Source of the DNA: HGM13233 sp964478515
GTDB lineage: Bacteria; Bacillota; Clostridia; Oscillospirales; Ruminococcaceae
DNA: 46,213 nucleotides
NCBI GenBank assembly: GCA_964478515.1
Contig: CAYZIL010000018.1
Span: 1-46,213, forward strand
Reading direction: 5' to 3'
Shown in pieces: positions 16,803 through 25,569 of this stretch. The translations under genes were made by a program, and so were the position numbers. The first letter of the stretch is position 1; every line of letters starts with the position of its first letter. The notes beneath the pieces were generated by a model. The model was not told where the DNA came from. It ran no database searches and saw nothing but the letters and a program-made list of their open reading frames with translations.

Positions 16803-16839
16803 AATGTCCGCCGAACAGATTGTTCTTTCGGCGGACATT
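16803..16839 (-). terminator. Terminator after the SecDF-like gene
   Basis: A 13-bp perfect stem (AATGTCCGCCGAA and its complement) is followed on the minus strand by TTGTTTTGC and on the plus strand by TTTTA. It lies 18 bases beyond the SecDF-like stop codon. Confidence 0.7.
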
Positions 16840-16856
16840 TTTATACTGTTTGCAGC

Positions 16857-19307
16857 TTACTTTTTCCGGCGATATATTACTGCCGGTACCAGCAGCACAG
16901 CGCAAGCACATATCAGCGCCGCCACGCCCGCGCCGGCAATTATCAGCGCCAATGCGCCCAGCGAGCCCAGGTAAGCGACGACAGCCGCGGCTATGCACAT
17001 TGCCGCGACGGCAATTAACAGGTTGCACAGCGCGCGCGCATTGCTGTCGTAGGCAAGCTCGACAGTGTCAGAAACGCTCAGCTGTTTGCTCTTCACCGCC
17101 GTGCGGCGCGAAGCGGCGTCATACACCGACCAGGAAGCGGCAAACACCGCAAACACCAGCGCCGCCAGCAGCAGCGTAAAGTAGTCGCTGCTTACCGGCA
17201 CACCGAGTGCGAAGCAGACGGCAGCGGTTGTATACACAGCCAGTATTACCGCCAACAGCAGCGCCAAAAATACGCTCTGCTTTTTGACTCTGCCGGTAAA
17301 CAGGCGGGCAAATATCAGCGCCAAAAGCAGCACTGCGGCAAACACTGCCGCCACTACCGCAAAGTACGTCATGCTGTATTCGTTAACGGTAGTGTACTCG
17401 TTGACTTCGGTAAAGCGGTCGGGGAACTGCTCGTCCAGCGCCGCGTTGACTTCGGCGGCGGTCAAATCGATGTTCGCCGGAATGAAGACGGAAACGATGG
17501 TCGTAGTTCCGGAGTCTGTCGCGCCGAAACGCACGGAAATGTCACCGCTGAGCGCCGCGAGCGTTTCGACTATCGTTGTTTCGGTAAGTTTGTTTTCAGA
17601 CGCAAGTCCGGCAGTTTCGCTTTCCCCGCTTGTATCGTCCGACGCAGCATCGTCTGCCGTATCGTCGGCAGTGCCGTCTGTCGTGTCGTCGGCAGTGTTG
17701 TCTGTCGTGTTGTCGGCAGTGTTGTCTGTCGTGTTGTCGGCAGTGTTGTCTGTCGTGTTGTCGGTGGCATCCTCGTCCTCAGCGTCGGCGACAAAGCTGC
17801 GGGTCACGACCGTAACGCCGTCCTTTTCCGTCGACCAGGCGCCGCCGGTAACAAAGCCGGCAACGAGCGCCGCCACAGCTACTACACAGACTATTGCAAT
17901 AACCTGCTTGGCCTTTTTGGCGAAGGGGACCGACGTCTTTTTAGCATCGCTTGAGACCTGCTTGAGTGCGAAACCGCCGAAGCTCGCGGTGGAGCGCAGC
18001 ACCAGGCGGAATATAATCATTGCGAAGAAGGCCGCGACAACCTCGTAAACAATATGCTTGGCCGCCGCCCAAACGGTGTAGGTGTCGGCATAATAAGCAG
18101 TGGCATAGAGGATGCTCGGGTTAAGCAGCAGCCGCGCGGCCAAAGCGCAGACAAACGCCACGGCGTAGGCAACAAGCGGGCGCGCCGAGCGCAGCTCAAG
18201 GGTGTTATCAATTGCGGCGGCGTAGCTCAAGCCGCCGCGGCATTCGTTTTTGATCTTGGTAAGAATATAGATGAACGCAAAAGCGGAAGCGCAAACTGCT
18301 ATTACAGCCGCAGCCGCGTTGCCGAGCGTCAAAACAACGCCGCTGTAGCCCTCAATTACGCCGCTGAACATCGCTATTTCAACGCCGCATTGCAGCGCAA
18401 TGGCAATGGCCGCCGCGCAGCCGGCAAAGCGGAACGATACTATCAAGTAGATAAACAGCGCGATTACCGCTGCCGCCAGAGTCAGCGACATCATGTAGTC
18501 GGTACCGTCAGCGGCGGGGTAAGAAATGGTCGTCGCCGTCTTGAAACCGACGTCGTGCGGGCCGCTGACCATTTTCAGATACATGACATAAGTGTCACTG
18601 TTAGTATAGCTGGAATTGTATATCGTCAGCTGACCGCCCGTAAAAGGCTCGGAAAAGCTGTTTGTCGCGACCTTCGTCCCGTCCAGCCAATAGGAAACGA
18701 CGACGGGGTTGTCGGACGTGGCGTCTGCGGTAAGCTCTTTTAATTGGGTCTGGGACTCGGAATCGAGCTTGGTAAGTATTTTATATATATACCCGTTGCC
18801 GTAAATATTCGACTCGAGACTAAGCTGCGTGTTGGACAGGTTCGAGTAGGTGGCAATAACATTTTGCAATGTCGCCCCGCTGGGGTTGCCGTCGTCGTCT
18901 GTCTCGTTGCCCTCGCGCAGTTCAAAAACACCCTGCTCTGCGGCAAGCGTTGCAATAGAACTCAGCTGCGCGGAGTTATCGGCGGAAAAGGGCATGGTAA
19001 TAACTATCTGGCCGTTTTCCTCGTCAGCGGCAACGTCCATGTCGTTAATATAACCCAAGCTCTGCAGGCGGCTGGCGACTATTCGGCAGCTGTCGCGCAG
19101 CTGTTCCGCGCTCAGCTCCTCTTCCGGAGTAAGCACTATTGTGGCGCTGTCAGAGCCGTCTTTGTCGAACACTATCTCTTTAGCGCCCTTAAATACCGTT
19201 GTGGTAACGTCACCGTAGTTGGTGTAGACGCCCGTGATTGTTACGGCGCAAAACACCGTTACCAACAGCAGAGCGATAAAAAACACCGATTTACTAACTT
19301 TTTTCAT
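16857..19307 (-). CDS. Divergent SecD-SecF fusion (SecDF-like membrane protein)
   Basis: An 816-residue protein with SecDF layout. TM1 is at residues 8-27, followed by an extracytoplasmic P1-like domain (28-270; TIVLTPEEE, SRLQSLGY). Five SecD-like helices span 272-437. A second half starts with a helix near 466-485, has an outside domain (490-645), and five more helices (648-811) like SecF. A D/N/T-rich repeat linker lies at 513-560. In SecD the fourth helix carries an essential Asp (motif GMAVDANV); the matching stretch here (AAAVIAVCASAFAFIYIL, about 331-349) has none. It may therefore have a changed role in export. GGAGG lies 7 bases before the ATG. Confidence 0.75.
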   Translation of the reverse strand: MKKVSKSVFFIALLLVTVFCAVTITGVYTNYGDVTTTVFKGAKEIVFDKDGSDSATIVLTPEEELSAEQLRDSCRIVASRLQSLGYINDMDVAADEENGQIVITMPFSADNSAQLSSIATLAAEQGVFELREGNETDDDGNPSGATLQNVIATYSNLSNTQLSLESNIYGNGYIYKILTKLDSESQTQLKELTADATSDNPVVVSYWLDGTKVATNSFSEPFTGGQLTIYNSSYTNSDTYVMYLKMVSGPHDVGFKTATTISYPAADGTDYMMSLTLAAAVIALFIYLIVSFRFAGCAAAIAIALQCGVEIAMFSGVIEGYSGVVLTLGNAAAAVIAVCASAFAFIYILTKIKNECRGGLSYAAAIDNTLELRSARPLVAYAVAFVCALAARLLLNPSILYATAYYADTYTVWAAAKHIVYEVVAAFFAMIIFRLVLRSTASFGGFALKQVSSDAKKTSVPFAKKAKQVIAIVCVVAVAALVAGFVTGGAWSTEKDGVTVVTRSFVADAEDEDATDNTTDNTADNTTDNTADNTTDNTADDTTDGTADDTADDAASDDTSGESETAGLASENKLTETTIVETLAALSGDISVRFGATDSGTTTIVSVFIPANIDLTAAEVNAALDEQFPDRFTEVNEYTTVNEYSMTYFAVVAAVFAAVLLLALIFARLFTGRVKKQSVFLALLLAVILAVYTTAAVCFALGVPVSSDYFTLLLAALVFAVFAASWSVYDAASRRTAVKSKQLSVSDTVELAYDSNARALCNLLIAVAAMCIAAAVVAYLGSLGALALIIAGAGVAALICACAVLLVPAVIYRRKK
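17665..17760. repeat. 24-bp tandem repeat, four copies
   Basis: Four head-to-tail 24-base units (17665, 17689, 17713, 17737; the last three identical) plus a partial fifth lie within the SecDF-like gene. Each adds eight residues of an Asp/Asn/Thr linker (TTDNTADN). The copy number could vary by slippage without breaking the frame. Confidence 0.85.
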
Positions 19308-19344
19308 CGGTCATCCTCCAAGATTCCACAAATACACAAAATAT

Positions 19345-19373
19345 ATTATATTGCTGCGGCGGCTTTAAGTCAA
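19345..19373 (-). promoter_or_regulatory. Promoter of the SecDF-like gene (TTGACT-17-TATAAT)
   Basis: On the minus strand, TTGACT (19368-19373) and TATAAT (19345-19350) are 17 bases apart. The start codon is about 38 bases downstream of the -10. This is a near-consensus housekeeping promoter. Confidence 0.75.
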
Positions 19374-19477
19374 CAAACTAATTTTCTGCAAGCAGTAAGA
19401 AAAAAGTATTTATGACAAAAAACAAATTCAGCGCCGGTCAATCACATTTTTCAGCGTATTTTTACCTGACGCGCACA

Positions 19478-19521
19478 TAAAAAGCGTCTTCTCTCTTTGT
19501 CTGGAGAGAGGGCGCTTTTTT
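19478..19521 (-). terminator. Terminator after the large surface protein
   Basis: An AGCG...CTCTCT / AGAGAG...CGCT stem is flanked by A-runs and T-runs, so it can act on both strands. It lies about 110 bases after the stop of the 1,243-residue surface protein gene. The rest of the 325-base gap holds only the SecDF promoter. Confidence 0.65.
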
Positions 19522-19631
19522 GAGCTTGAATGTGAAACATCTTTGTGACAGCTGAGATTCTTCAGTCTTTTGACAGCCCGGTTTTGCTGATTGCTGCCGC
19601 AACCGGCCGGAACCCTCGCTTTTTTCATCCT

Positions 19632-22600
19632 CTATGAATTAGACTTACTACGTGCTTTTCTCTTGTTCTCTTTTGTTGTTACAATGAGTGCCGTTGCCAT
19701 TCCGGCAACACCGACGGCAAACAACACGGCATAAAGTGCCGGACTGCCGTCATCTCCGGTCCTGGGATATGGCGCCGGTATCGCCGCCCATTTCGCCACC
19801 AAAACAATATCCTCGTTGATCGGGTCGGCAAAGCTCCATTCTGTTTCCGGCGTACCGTCTGCGTCTTTATCATAGTACCAGCCGCCGAAGGTATACCCGC
19901 TCTTTGTGGGGTCGGCCGGTTTCGAGCCGTTTGCCCCAATGGTAAGCGACTGTGAGGTCGGTGTATAGCTGCCCCCGTCCGAGTCGAATGACAACATGAC
20001 CAGTACCGGGTCATATACCGCATAGTATATGACGTCGGCGGCCGGCATTACGGTGTTGGGACTGTAGTCGTCGCCGCTGCCGTCGGCACTCGTGTTCCAG
20101 CGCACAAAGGTGTGGTTGGCAAGCGCCGGGTCGACAGTGGGGGCGCTGCCGACGGTATTGACGCCGTCTGCTTCTATGCTGCGGTTACTGCCGTACGGCG
20201 TCGTCATTGAAGTCGCGGGGTCAATAAATATAGTATTATATACATCCGTGAACGACAGCAATACGCTCACGTCGTCCTCAATGTCGCTAAAGCTGCGCGT
20301 GCTGCCGTTGCTCAATGTGACGGTGCCCGTAAAGTCAAACGTTATCGACTGCGTCCCGTCCGCCGCTGTGACAATATTGTAGGTGCGCGCTATCGGGTCT
20401 CCCGTCACGTCATAATTGCCGCTGCTGGAGTTTTTTATTACCGAGTAATCGTAGGTGGTCAATGCGAAGGCGGTATAAGGTGTCAGCACTGCCTGTTCCC
20501 ACTGCGTAGTGTCGGAACCGTACCACAAAGCCACGCCGGAGAGTACCGCGTTCGGCATGCCGTACGCATTTGCAACAGGCTTCCAGCTCACCGTCGCGCT
20601 GCCGTTGTGGTTCACGCTCACTGTTGTGCTTGCCGCCGTAACCGTCCCGAGCGCCGCAGAAGCACCCGTGCTTGCACCGACGAAGGCGCTGGCGGAATCA
20701 GCCGTCGTGGTGTCTGTCGCCGCCGGGTGCAGCGCACTGATGCTGGGGTCGTAGAGCGTCACGTCGTCGACCACTCTGACGTCCACGTCGTGGGTTTCGT
20801 CCTTCACCGTAACGACCTTGCCGTTGCGGATGTAGCGGCCGTCGTTAAGTTCCCACAGATATTCTACAACGTACGCGCCGGTGTCTGCCGCTACAAAATC
20901 AGTGTTGCCCGTCCACTTGCTGTTCAATTGCGGGTAATCGGTGCCGCTGACGTCGTGGCCGGTATCCGCGTCGGGATTGAGCATCCACGTCATCAACTCG
21001 GCAATCGGTATTGTTGCTGCGTCGGACAGACTGCCGGCCGGAACGTCCATGACAAAGGTGTGGATATTGTTTCCCGCCAGCACGCCGCTGCCGTCGGCAT
21101 AGTTTAGCACAGCTGCGGAATTTGTAGCGGCGTTGTAGGTGTCGTCAAATACTATTGTGCCGGCGGCGAGATCCTTTGCAGTCGTGTAGGCGAGGTACGG
21201 CGTTGTCGACGCTGGGGAACCCCTGTGGTCGTATTTCGTATTGACCGTCACCGTCGTACCGTCTCCCGGGTCCAGCGCGAAGGTGGGCACAAGCCGCAGC
21301 ATTCTCGAGCCGGTCTGAGCGCCGACTGTGTTCGTGACGCGCAGCCATTCTACGCCCGGCGCAAAGTCAAGTATATACGGCTGTGTGCCAATTGTGCCCA
21401 GCGTCAAAACCTTATATGTTCCGCCGGCAAGAGTGACCGACGCGGTAGTGTAAGTGCCGTCCGCGTTATATATCCCCTTGTTCCAGGTCGAGGAGGTGTT
21501 GGAGAGCGGAAATTTCGAGGTGATGTCCCGGCAGGTGTCGTAGGTCGTCAGCGGCAGGTCCGCGCCGCTGTAATCCATTTTCCACACGTCAAGGTAAGCC
21601 GTCTGCACGGAGGCCATGGAATACGCCTTTACCAGATCCCGGTATTCGGCGCTGAACGTCGTCGGCTCGGTGAACACTGCGAGCTGCGGGTACAGTCCGG
21701 CAGTGTAGGTCCACTGAGTATTGTCGGAAAAGCCCTTAAAGCCGACCGTTCCCGCCGCGTCCGTAAGACCAGCGTAAGTGGTGCCGCCGGTAGTTTTCTC
21801 CGTAGTCAGTACGCCGGATATCCAGCTGACATTCCCTGCGCCGCCTTCTATGGCATTGCCGACTTCCCGCTCCCGCATGGCGGTCATCTGCTTGTCGTAG
21901 TAACAGTTGCTTCCGGTTACTCTGCTTCCTGAGATTCTGCCGATAAAACCGCCGTTATATCCTGTTGACGTAGTCCAGTCGGTGGTCAAGGAGCCGACCT
22001 CGCCGGCGGCGCTGCAGTTGTTGAACTGAAATTTTGTATTCGTCTCTACTGAGCCCGTAAAACCGCCGAGATATGTGCCGCCGTTCTGCATACCGACCAT
22101 CGAGGTGGAATAGCAGTTTGTGAAAACTATCGAGTTCGAGCTGTTGCCGTTTCCGCACAGGCCTATAAATCCGCCGAGCCGGTAGACGCCCTCAATTACT
22201 CCGCTGGTATAACAGTTCGTAAATGAAATATATGAGCCGGAAAAGGCAGCGCCGACGTTTCCTATAAATACGCCGGTATCACGGTTGCCGTATACATAGT
22301 TGTTGGTAAAACAGTTTTCGAAAGAGATTTTCCCGAAAGCACAGGAAATAAAACCGCCGGAATGCTCGCCGTACGACACGACAGTCCCCTCAACGGAAAA
22401 AGAATTAGTAATCGTCAACGTCGTGCCGCTGTCATAGCAGGACGAGAGATTGCCGATATGGTCGCGGCCGTAGGTGGAGCAATTGACGGTGCCGCAGTTG
22501 TCGATATAGGTCTTGGCCTTTGCGGACTGAGAGCCGCCGAAAATCGTCCCCGTAGCGTCTCCCGTCGAAAACATCAGGCAGTTTTCGGCAAGGACGTTTT

Positions 22601-23363
22601 CAATATTTACAACTGCCGTTCCTGTACCCACGCCGATAATCGAGGTGCGGCCGACATTCAGCGGGGTTAATATCTGGGATACCACGCAGGCGCTCTGCCA
22701 GGTAATACCGCTCATGAAAAAGCTGCTGTTGTTTATCTCATAGATAAAGCCGCTTGCCGCGGAAGGATTGAAAACGCCCAGATTGTGTATTGTTCTTTGC
22801 GCTGTATCGCCGACAAGGGAAAGGTTGTTGGCGAGCGGAATGGAAGACCAAGCGTACTCGTTGCCGTTCAGGTCAATATCATTCATCACTTTTATCGTGA
22901 CGTAAGCCGCGCTCGCAATTTCCGGCTGAATTAGCGCGTAGCGCAGCTGTGACGCCGACCAGACCTCGTAGACATATGGGTCGGCGCTTGTGCCACTGCC
23001 GCTCTTAAATGGAATCTGCAAAGGGCTGTCGGGTGCGCTGCCTGCCGCCGTTACCGCCGCGAGTATTACGTCCGCCGCGGTATTGTCGCCGTTCCAGACC
23101 CAGGCGGTGCCCACTCCGCTCGCGGACCAGTGAAAGGCGTCAACCTCTTTAAGCCACTGACTGTCGAGATAGTTTTTCCAGTCTGAACCGGCTGTCGTTG
23201 AAGTATTTGCGCGCATGTACGCTTCCATTGCCGCGCCGTTGGCGCCATTAAATTCCGATGCGTATGCCTCGCTCACTGGAAAAGCTCCCGCCGCAAGAGA
23301 TAAAATTATAGACAAGCAGAGAACCAATGCCAGTTTTCTCCTGCCGCTCATCATCATTCGCAT
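19632..23363 (-). CDS. Large sortase-anchored surface protein (GLUG-like and InlB-type repeats)
   Basis: A 1,243-residue secreted protein. A signal peptide covers residues 1 to about 35. A region at roughly 250-500 repeats a GGFIG...NCYS/T pattern of GLUG-like, beta-helical type. The middle has Ig-like or unassigned beta-rich segments. Two InlB-B/Flg_new-type repeats lie near the C-terminus (HTFVRWNTSADGSG; SGYTFGGWYYDKD). It ends with the sorting signal YPRTGDDGS, a hydrophobic helix and a Lys/Arg tail. It is probably an adhesin or substrate-binding wall protein. GAGGTG lies just before the ATG. No sortase gene is in the window. Confidence 0.85.
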   Translation of the reverse strand: MRMMMSGRRKLALVLCLSIILSLAAGAFPVSEAYASEFNGANGAAMEAYMRANTSTTAGSDWKNYLDSQWLKEVDAFHWSASGVGTAWVWNGDNTAADVILAAVTAAGSAPDSPLQIPFKSGSGTSADPYVYEVWSASQLRYALIQPEIASAAYVTIKVMNDIDLNGNEYAWSSIPLANNLSLVGDTAQRTIHNLGVFNPSAASGFIYEINNSSFFMSGITWQSACVVSQILTPLNVGRTSIIGVGTGTAVVNIENVLAENCLMFSTGDATGTIFGGSQSAKAKTYIDNCGTVNCSTYGRDHIGNLSSCYDSGTTLTITNSFSVEGTVVSYGEHSGGFISCAFGKISFENCFTNNYVYGNRDTGVFIGNVGAAFSGSYISFTNCYTSGVIEGVYRLGGFIGLCGNGNSSNSIVFTNCYSTSMVGMQNGGTYLGGFTGSVETNTKFQFNNCSAAGEVGSLTTDWTTSTGYNGGFIGRISGSRVTGSNCYYDKQMTAMREREVGNAIEGGAGNVSWISGVLTTEKTTGGTTYAGLTDAAGTVGFKGFSDNTQWTYTAGLYPQLAVFTEPTTFSAEYRDLVKAYSMASVQTAYLDVWKMDYSGADLPLTTYDTCRDITSKFPLSNTSSTWNKGIYNADGTYTTASVTLAGGTYKVLTLGTIGTQPYILDFAPGVEWLRVTNTVGAQTGSRMLRLVPTFALDPGDGTTVTVNTKYDHRGSPASTTPYLAYTTAKDLAAGTIVFDDTYNAATNSAAVLNYADGSGVLAGNNIHTFVMDVPAGSLSDAATIPIAELMTWMLNPDADTGHDVSGTDYPQLNSKWTGNTDFVAADTGAYVVEYLWELNDGRYIRNGKVVTVKDETHDVDVRVVDDVTLYDPSISALHPAATDTTTADSASAFVGASTGASAALGTVTAASTTVSVNHNGSATVSWKPVANAYGMPNAVLSGVALWYGSDTTQWEQAVLTPYTAFALTTYDYSVIKNSSSGNYDVTGDPIARTYNIVTAADGTQSITFDFTGTVTLSNGSTRSFSDIEDDVSVLLSFTDVYNTIFIDPATSMTTPYGSNRSIEADGVNTVGSAPTVDPALANHTFVRWNTSADGSGDDYSPNTVMPAADVIYYAVYDPVLVMLSFDSDGGSYTPTSQSLTIGANGSKPADPTKSGYTFGGWYYDKDADGTPETEWSFADPINEDIVLVAKWAAIPAPYPRTGDDGSPALYAVLFAVGVAGMATALIVTTKENKRKARSKSNS

Positions 23364-23395
23364 TAAGCACCTCTATATAACTTCTTTTTTTACTG

Positions 23396-23460
23396 ATTAT
23401 ATAATGCTTGCTCAGAAAAATAGTATTTCATGTTGTGAAGGACAATATTTTTGTTGTGAA
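23396..23460 (-). promoter_or_regulatory. Surface-protein promoter with paired direct repeats
   Basis: A minus-strand TATAAT (23396-23401) lies about 33 bases before the surface-protein start, but the matching -35 is poor. Just upstream, GTTGTGAA occurs twice in the same orientation (23432-23439 and 23453-23460), 21 bases apart, which puts both copies on one face of the helix. A weak -35 with such repeats fits an activator-dependent promoter. The activator is unknown. Confidence 0.5.
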
Positions 23461-23462
23461 TA

Positions 23463-23906
23463 GGCAAAATCAGCGCCGTACTTTATGCGAAAGACCTCAG
23501 GCGCACAATCCGCCGTGAAATCACTCTGCTGATTTCTTTCTTTGTCAAGGTTCCTGCGCCGCCCGCTTCGCAACCGACCTTGCGGTACAGACCCGGTCCC
23601 GCCGCCACAGACGGTTTGCCGCCGCCGTCACCCTGCAGCCACATATCAATAACAGGTGGCGGATTGTGCCCGGCTGTCTTTAGGTTCTCTGCCGTCCAGC
23701 AGCGGCGGTGATATTCTCTGCACGGTTTGCCTCGCGCTTAAGCATTCCCGCAAAAAACGCGCCGCAGCAACACAACCATTGCGGCCTGTAATAAAAAGCC
23801 CGGCGCCGCCCTTAACGTACGGACGCAGAACTCTGTTTACCGCAGCGACTCCACTCTCGCGCCGGTTTCTTAAAAAACACTGCGTCCCGGCCGCCGCATT
23901 TACAGC
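23463..23906. other. Intergenic region without a recognisable gene
   Basis: About 440 bases of GC-rich sequence between the divergently spaced surface-protein promoter and the aminotransferase terminator. Open frames exist on both strands but none shows a ribosome site plus recognisable protein. It may be remnant coding sequence. Confidence 0.4.
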
Positions 23907-23940
23907 AAAAGGGACGAATCGCAGTGATTCGTCCCTTCTC
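23907..23940 (-). terminator. Hairpin downstream of aminotransferase
   Basis: A perfect 11-bp stem (AGGGACGAATC and its complement, loop GCAGT) is followed by TTTTGC on the minus strand and TCTCTTT on the plus strand. It lies about 140 bases after the aminotransferase stop. Confidence 0.6.
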
Positions 23941-24080
23941 TTTGGCTTTTTACTTTTTTTACGCGCCTATGTTAAACGGATTTTTGCCGTCTCGTCAAGT
24001 GATGCTCGTTTTTTACTGAAACGCCGCCATGTCAAAAAAACATCCAGTGTCTGTCCTGCTCTTTTTTATGCGGCGCGCGC

Positions 24081-25355
24081 TCAGTCGCGCGCAGTATTCT
24101 CCAAATAGCATATTTCACTCGCCACGCACAGCAGCTGCGCCGCAGTGCGCAGTTCGCCGAGCGGCGGAAAGCTCGGTGCGATGCGGATATTGCTGTCGCG
24201 CGGGTCGCGCCCGTAGGGAAAGCTTGCGCCGGCAGCCGTCAGCTTGACGCCGGCCTCGGCGCACATGGCTACGGTCTTTTTCGCGCAGTTTTCCGGTCCG
24301 TCGTAGCTGATAAAATAGCCACCCAGCGGCCGCGTCCACTCAGCTATTCCCCGCCCGCCGAGTTTTTCGTCAAAAACCGCCAGCACAGTTTCAAATTTCG
24401 GCCGCAGCAGCTGCGCTTGCCGCCGCATCTGCTCCTCAACACTGTGCCGCGCAAAGAACCGCGCGTGCAGCAACTGGTTAATTTTGTCGTAACCGATTGT
24501 CTGGTATTTCATAGCCGACAGCACGTTCTCGCGAGTTTTGTCGCTGCCGGCAATGCAGGCGACGCCCGAACCGGCAAAGGTTATTTTGCTCGTCGACATG
24601 AAAATGACCGGGCGCTGCGGACAGCCGGCGTCGCGACAGGCGCTCAGAATATTGCCGACGCGCTCGCCGCGCTCGTAAAGGTCGTGCACACAGTAGGCGT
24701 TGTCCCACATTATTGTAAAATCCGCGGCGGCGCAGCGCATATTGGCAAGGCGCCGCACAGTCTCGTCGGAATAGGTCTCTCCGGTGGGGTTCGAATACGT
24801 CGGCACACACCATATTCCGCGCACGTCCGGGTCGCTGACAAGCCGCTCGACCTCGTCCATGTCGGGGCCGCGGCCGGTAAGCTTTACCGGTATCATCTCA
24901 ATACCGTAATACTCGCATATGCCGAAATGCCGGTCGTAACCCGGCGACGGGCAGAGAAACTTCACCCGCTTCAGGGTTTTCCAGGGCTGGCGCGAGTCGG
25001 CAAGACCCACGTTCATTGCCCTGCCGAGCGTGTCGAACATCAGCTGCAAGCTGGAATTGCCGCCGACTATTACGTCATTGGGCTCAATTCCGCCCAGCTT
25101 TGCAAAAATGCCGCGCATCTCCGCCGTGCCGCTGAGCAGACCGTAATTGCGGCAGTCGGTGCCGGCGGCGTCAAACAAGTCGGCGTCGGTAATGTTCGCG
25201 AACATCTCGTTGCTCAGCGACAGCTGCTCGGCGCAGGGTTTGCCGCGCGACATATCGAGCCGCAGCCCGCGCGCCTTAAAATCGTCGTATTCATCGCGCA
25301 AAAGCATAAGTCTTTTGCCGCGCTCAGCGGCGCTTAATTCCACAATGGGCTCCAT
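24081..25355 (-). CDS. Aspartate aminotransferase, MocR-type (class Ic)
   Basis: A 424-residue PLP enzyme of the Aminotran_MocR group (class Ic aspartate aminotransferases). There is no HTH domain. The N-terminus has LDMSRGKPC, typical of the group, followed by GGNSSLQLM, the YSNPTGETYS substrate/PLP region and the PLP-lysine segment MSTSKITFAGSG. IRIAPSFPP near the end carries the carboxylate-binding Arg. It should exchange amino groups between aspartate and 2-oxoglutarate. GGAGGAG precedes the ATG, and a good promoter lies at 25422-25450. Confidence 0.9.
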   Translation of the reverse strand: MEPIVELSAAERGKRLMLLRDEYDDFKARGLRLDMSRGKPCAEQLSLSNEMFANITDADLFDAAGTDCRNYGLLSGTAEMRGIFAKLGGIEPNDVIVGGNSSLQLMFDTLGRAMNVGLADSRQPWKTLKRVKFLCPSPGYDRHFGICEYYGIEMIPVKLTGRGPDMDEVERLVSDPDVRGIWCVPTYSNPTGETYSDETVRRLANMRCAAADFTIMWDNAYCVHDLYERGERVGNILSACRDAGCPQRPVIFMSTSKITFAGSGVACIAGSDKTRENVLSAMKYQTIGYDKINQLLHARFFARHSVEEQMRRQAQLLRPKFETVLAVFDEKLGGRGIAEWTRPLGGYFISYDGPENCAKKTVAMCAEAGVKLTAAGASFPYGRDPRDSNIRIAPSFPPLGELRTAAQLLCVASEICYLENTARD

Positions 25356-25421
25356 TTTCTCCTCCGGTGCGTTGCATAAAATATTAAAATAAAATTACAT
25401 ATTTTCGTTATTCACCGGTTT

Positions 25422-25450
25422 ATTATATGCTGCCGCCGCCATTTTTGCAA
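25422..25450 (-). promoter_or_regulatory. Aminotransferase promoter (TTGCAA-17-TATAAT)
   Basis: On the minus strand, TTGCAA (25445-25450) and TATAAT (25422-25427) are 17 bases apart, about 67 bases before the start codon. Confidence 0.6.
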
Positions 25451-25513
25451 GTTGTTTGCGCAAATTATACATCATTGTGTCGTTTGCGGCGCCGCAGCGG
25501 CGGCTCGCAGCAA

Positions 25514-25547
25514 AAAAATATCCGCCGGCGCAAATCAGCGCCGGCGG
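25514..25547 (-). terminator. Terminator of asnS
   Basis: A perfect 10-bp GC stem (CCGCCGGCGC / GCGCCGGCGG, 25522-25531 and 25538-25547) is followed on the minus strand by ATATTTTTTTGC. It lies 23 bases after the asnS stop. Confidence 0.85.
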
Positions 25548-25569
25548 CTCGCCGTAAAATCAAATGTGG

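Noticed and set aside
17284..18048. Long open frame on the plus strand inside the SecDF-like gene
   Set aside because: It is an antisense shadow produced by the repetitive Asp/Thr codons; the product is a low-complexity Ser/Val string.
19428..19628. 66-residue open frame on the minus strand
   Set aside because: It runs through a clear bidirectional terminator (19478-19521), has no ribosome site and shows no family features.
23656..24108. 150-residue plus-strand frame between surface protein and aminotransferase
   Set aside because: It crosses a terminator hairpin, lacks a ribosome site and is composed of Ala/Arg/Ser-rich shadow-like sequence.
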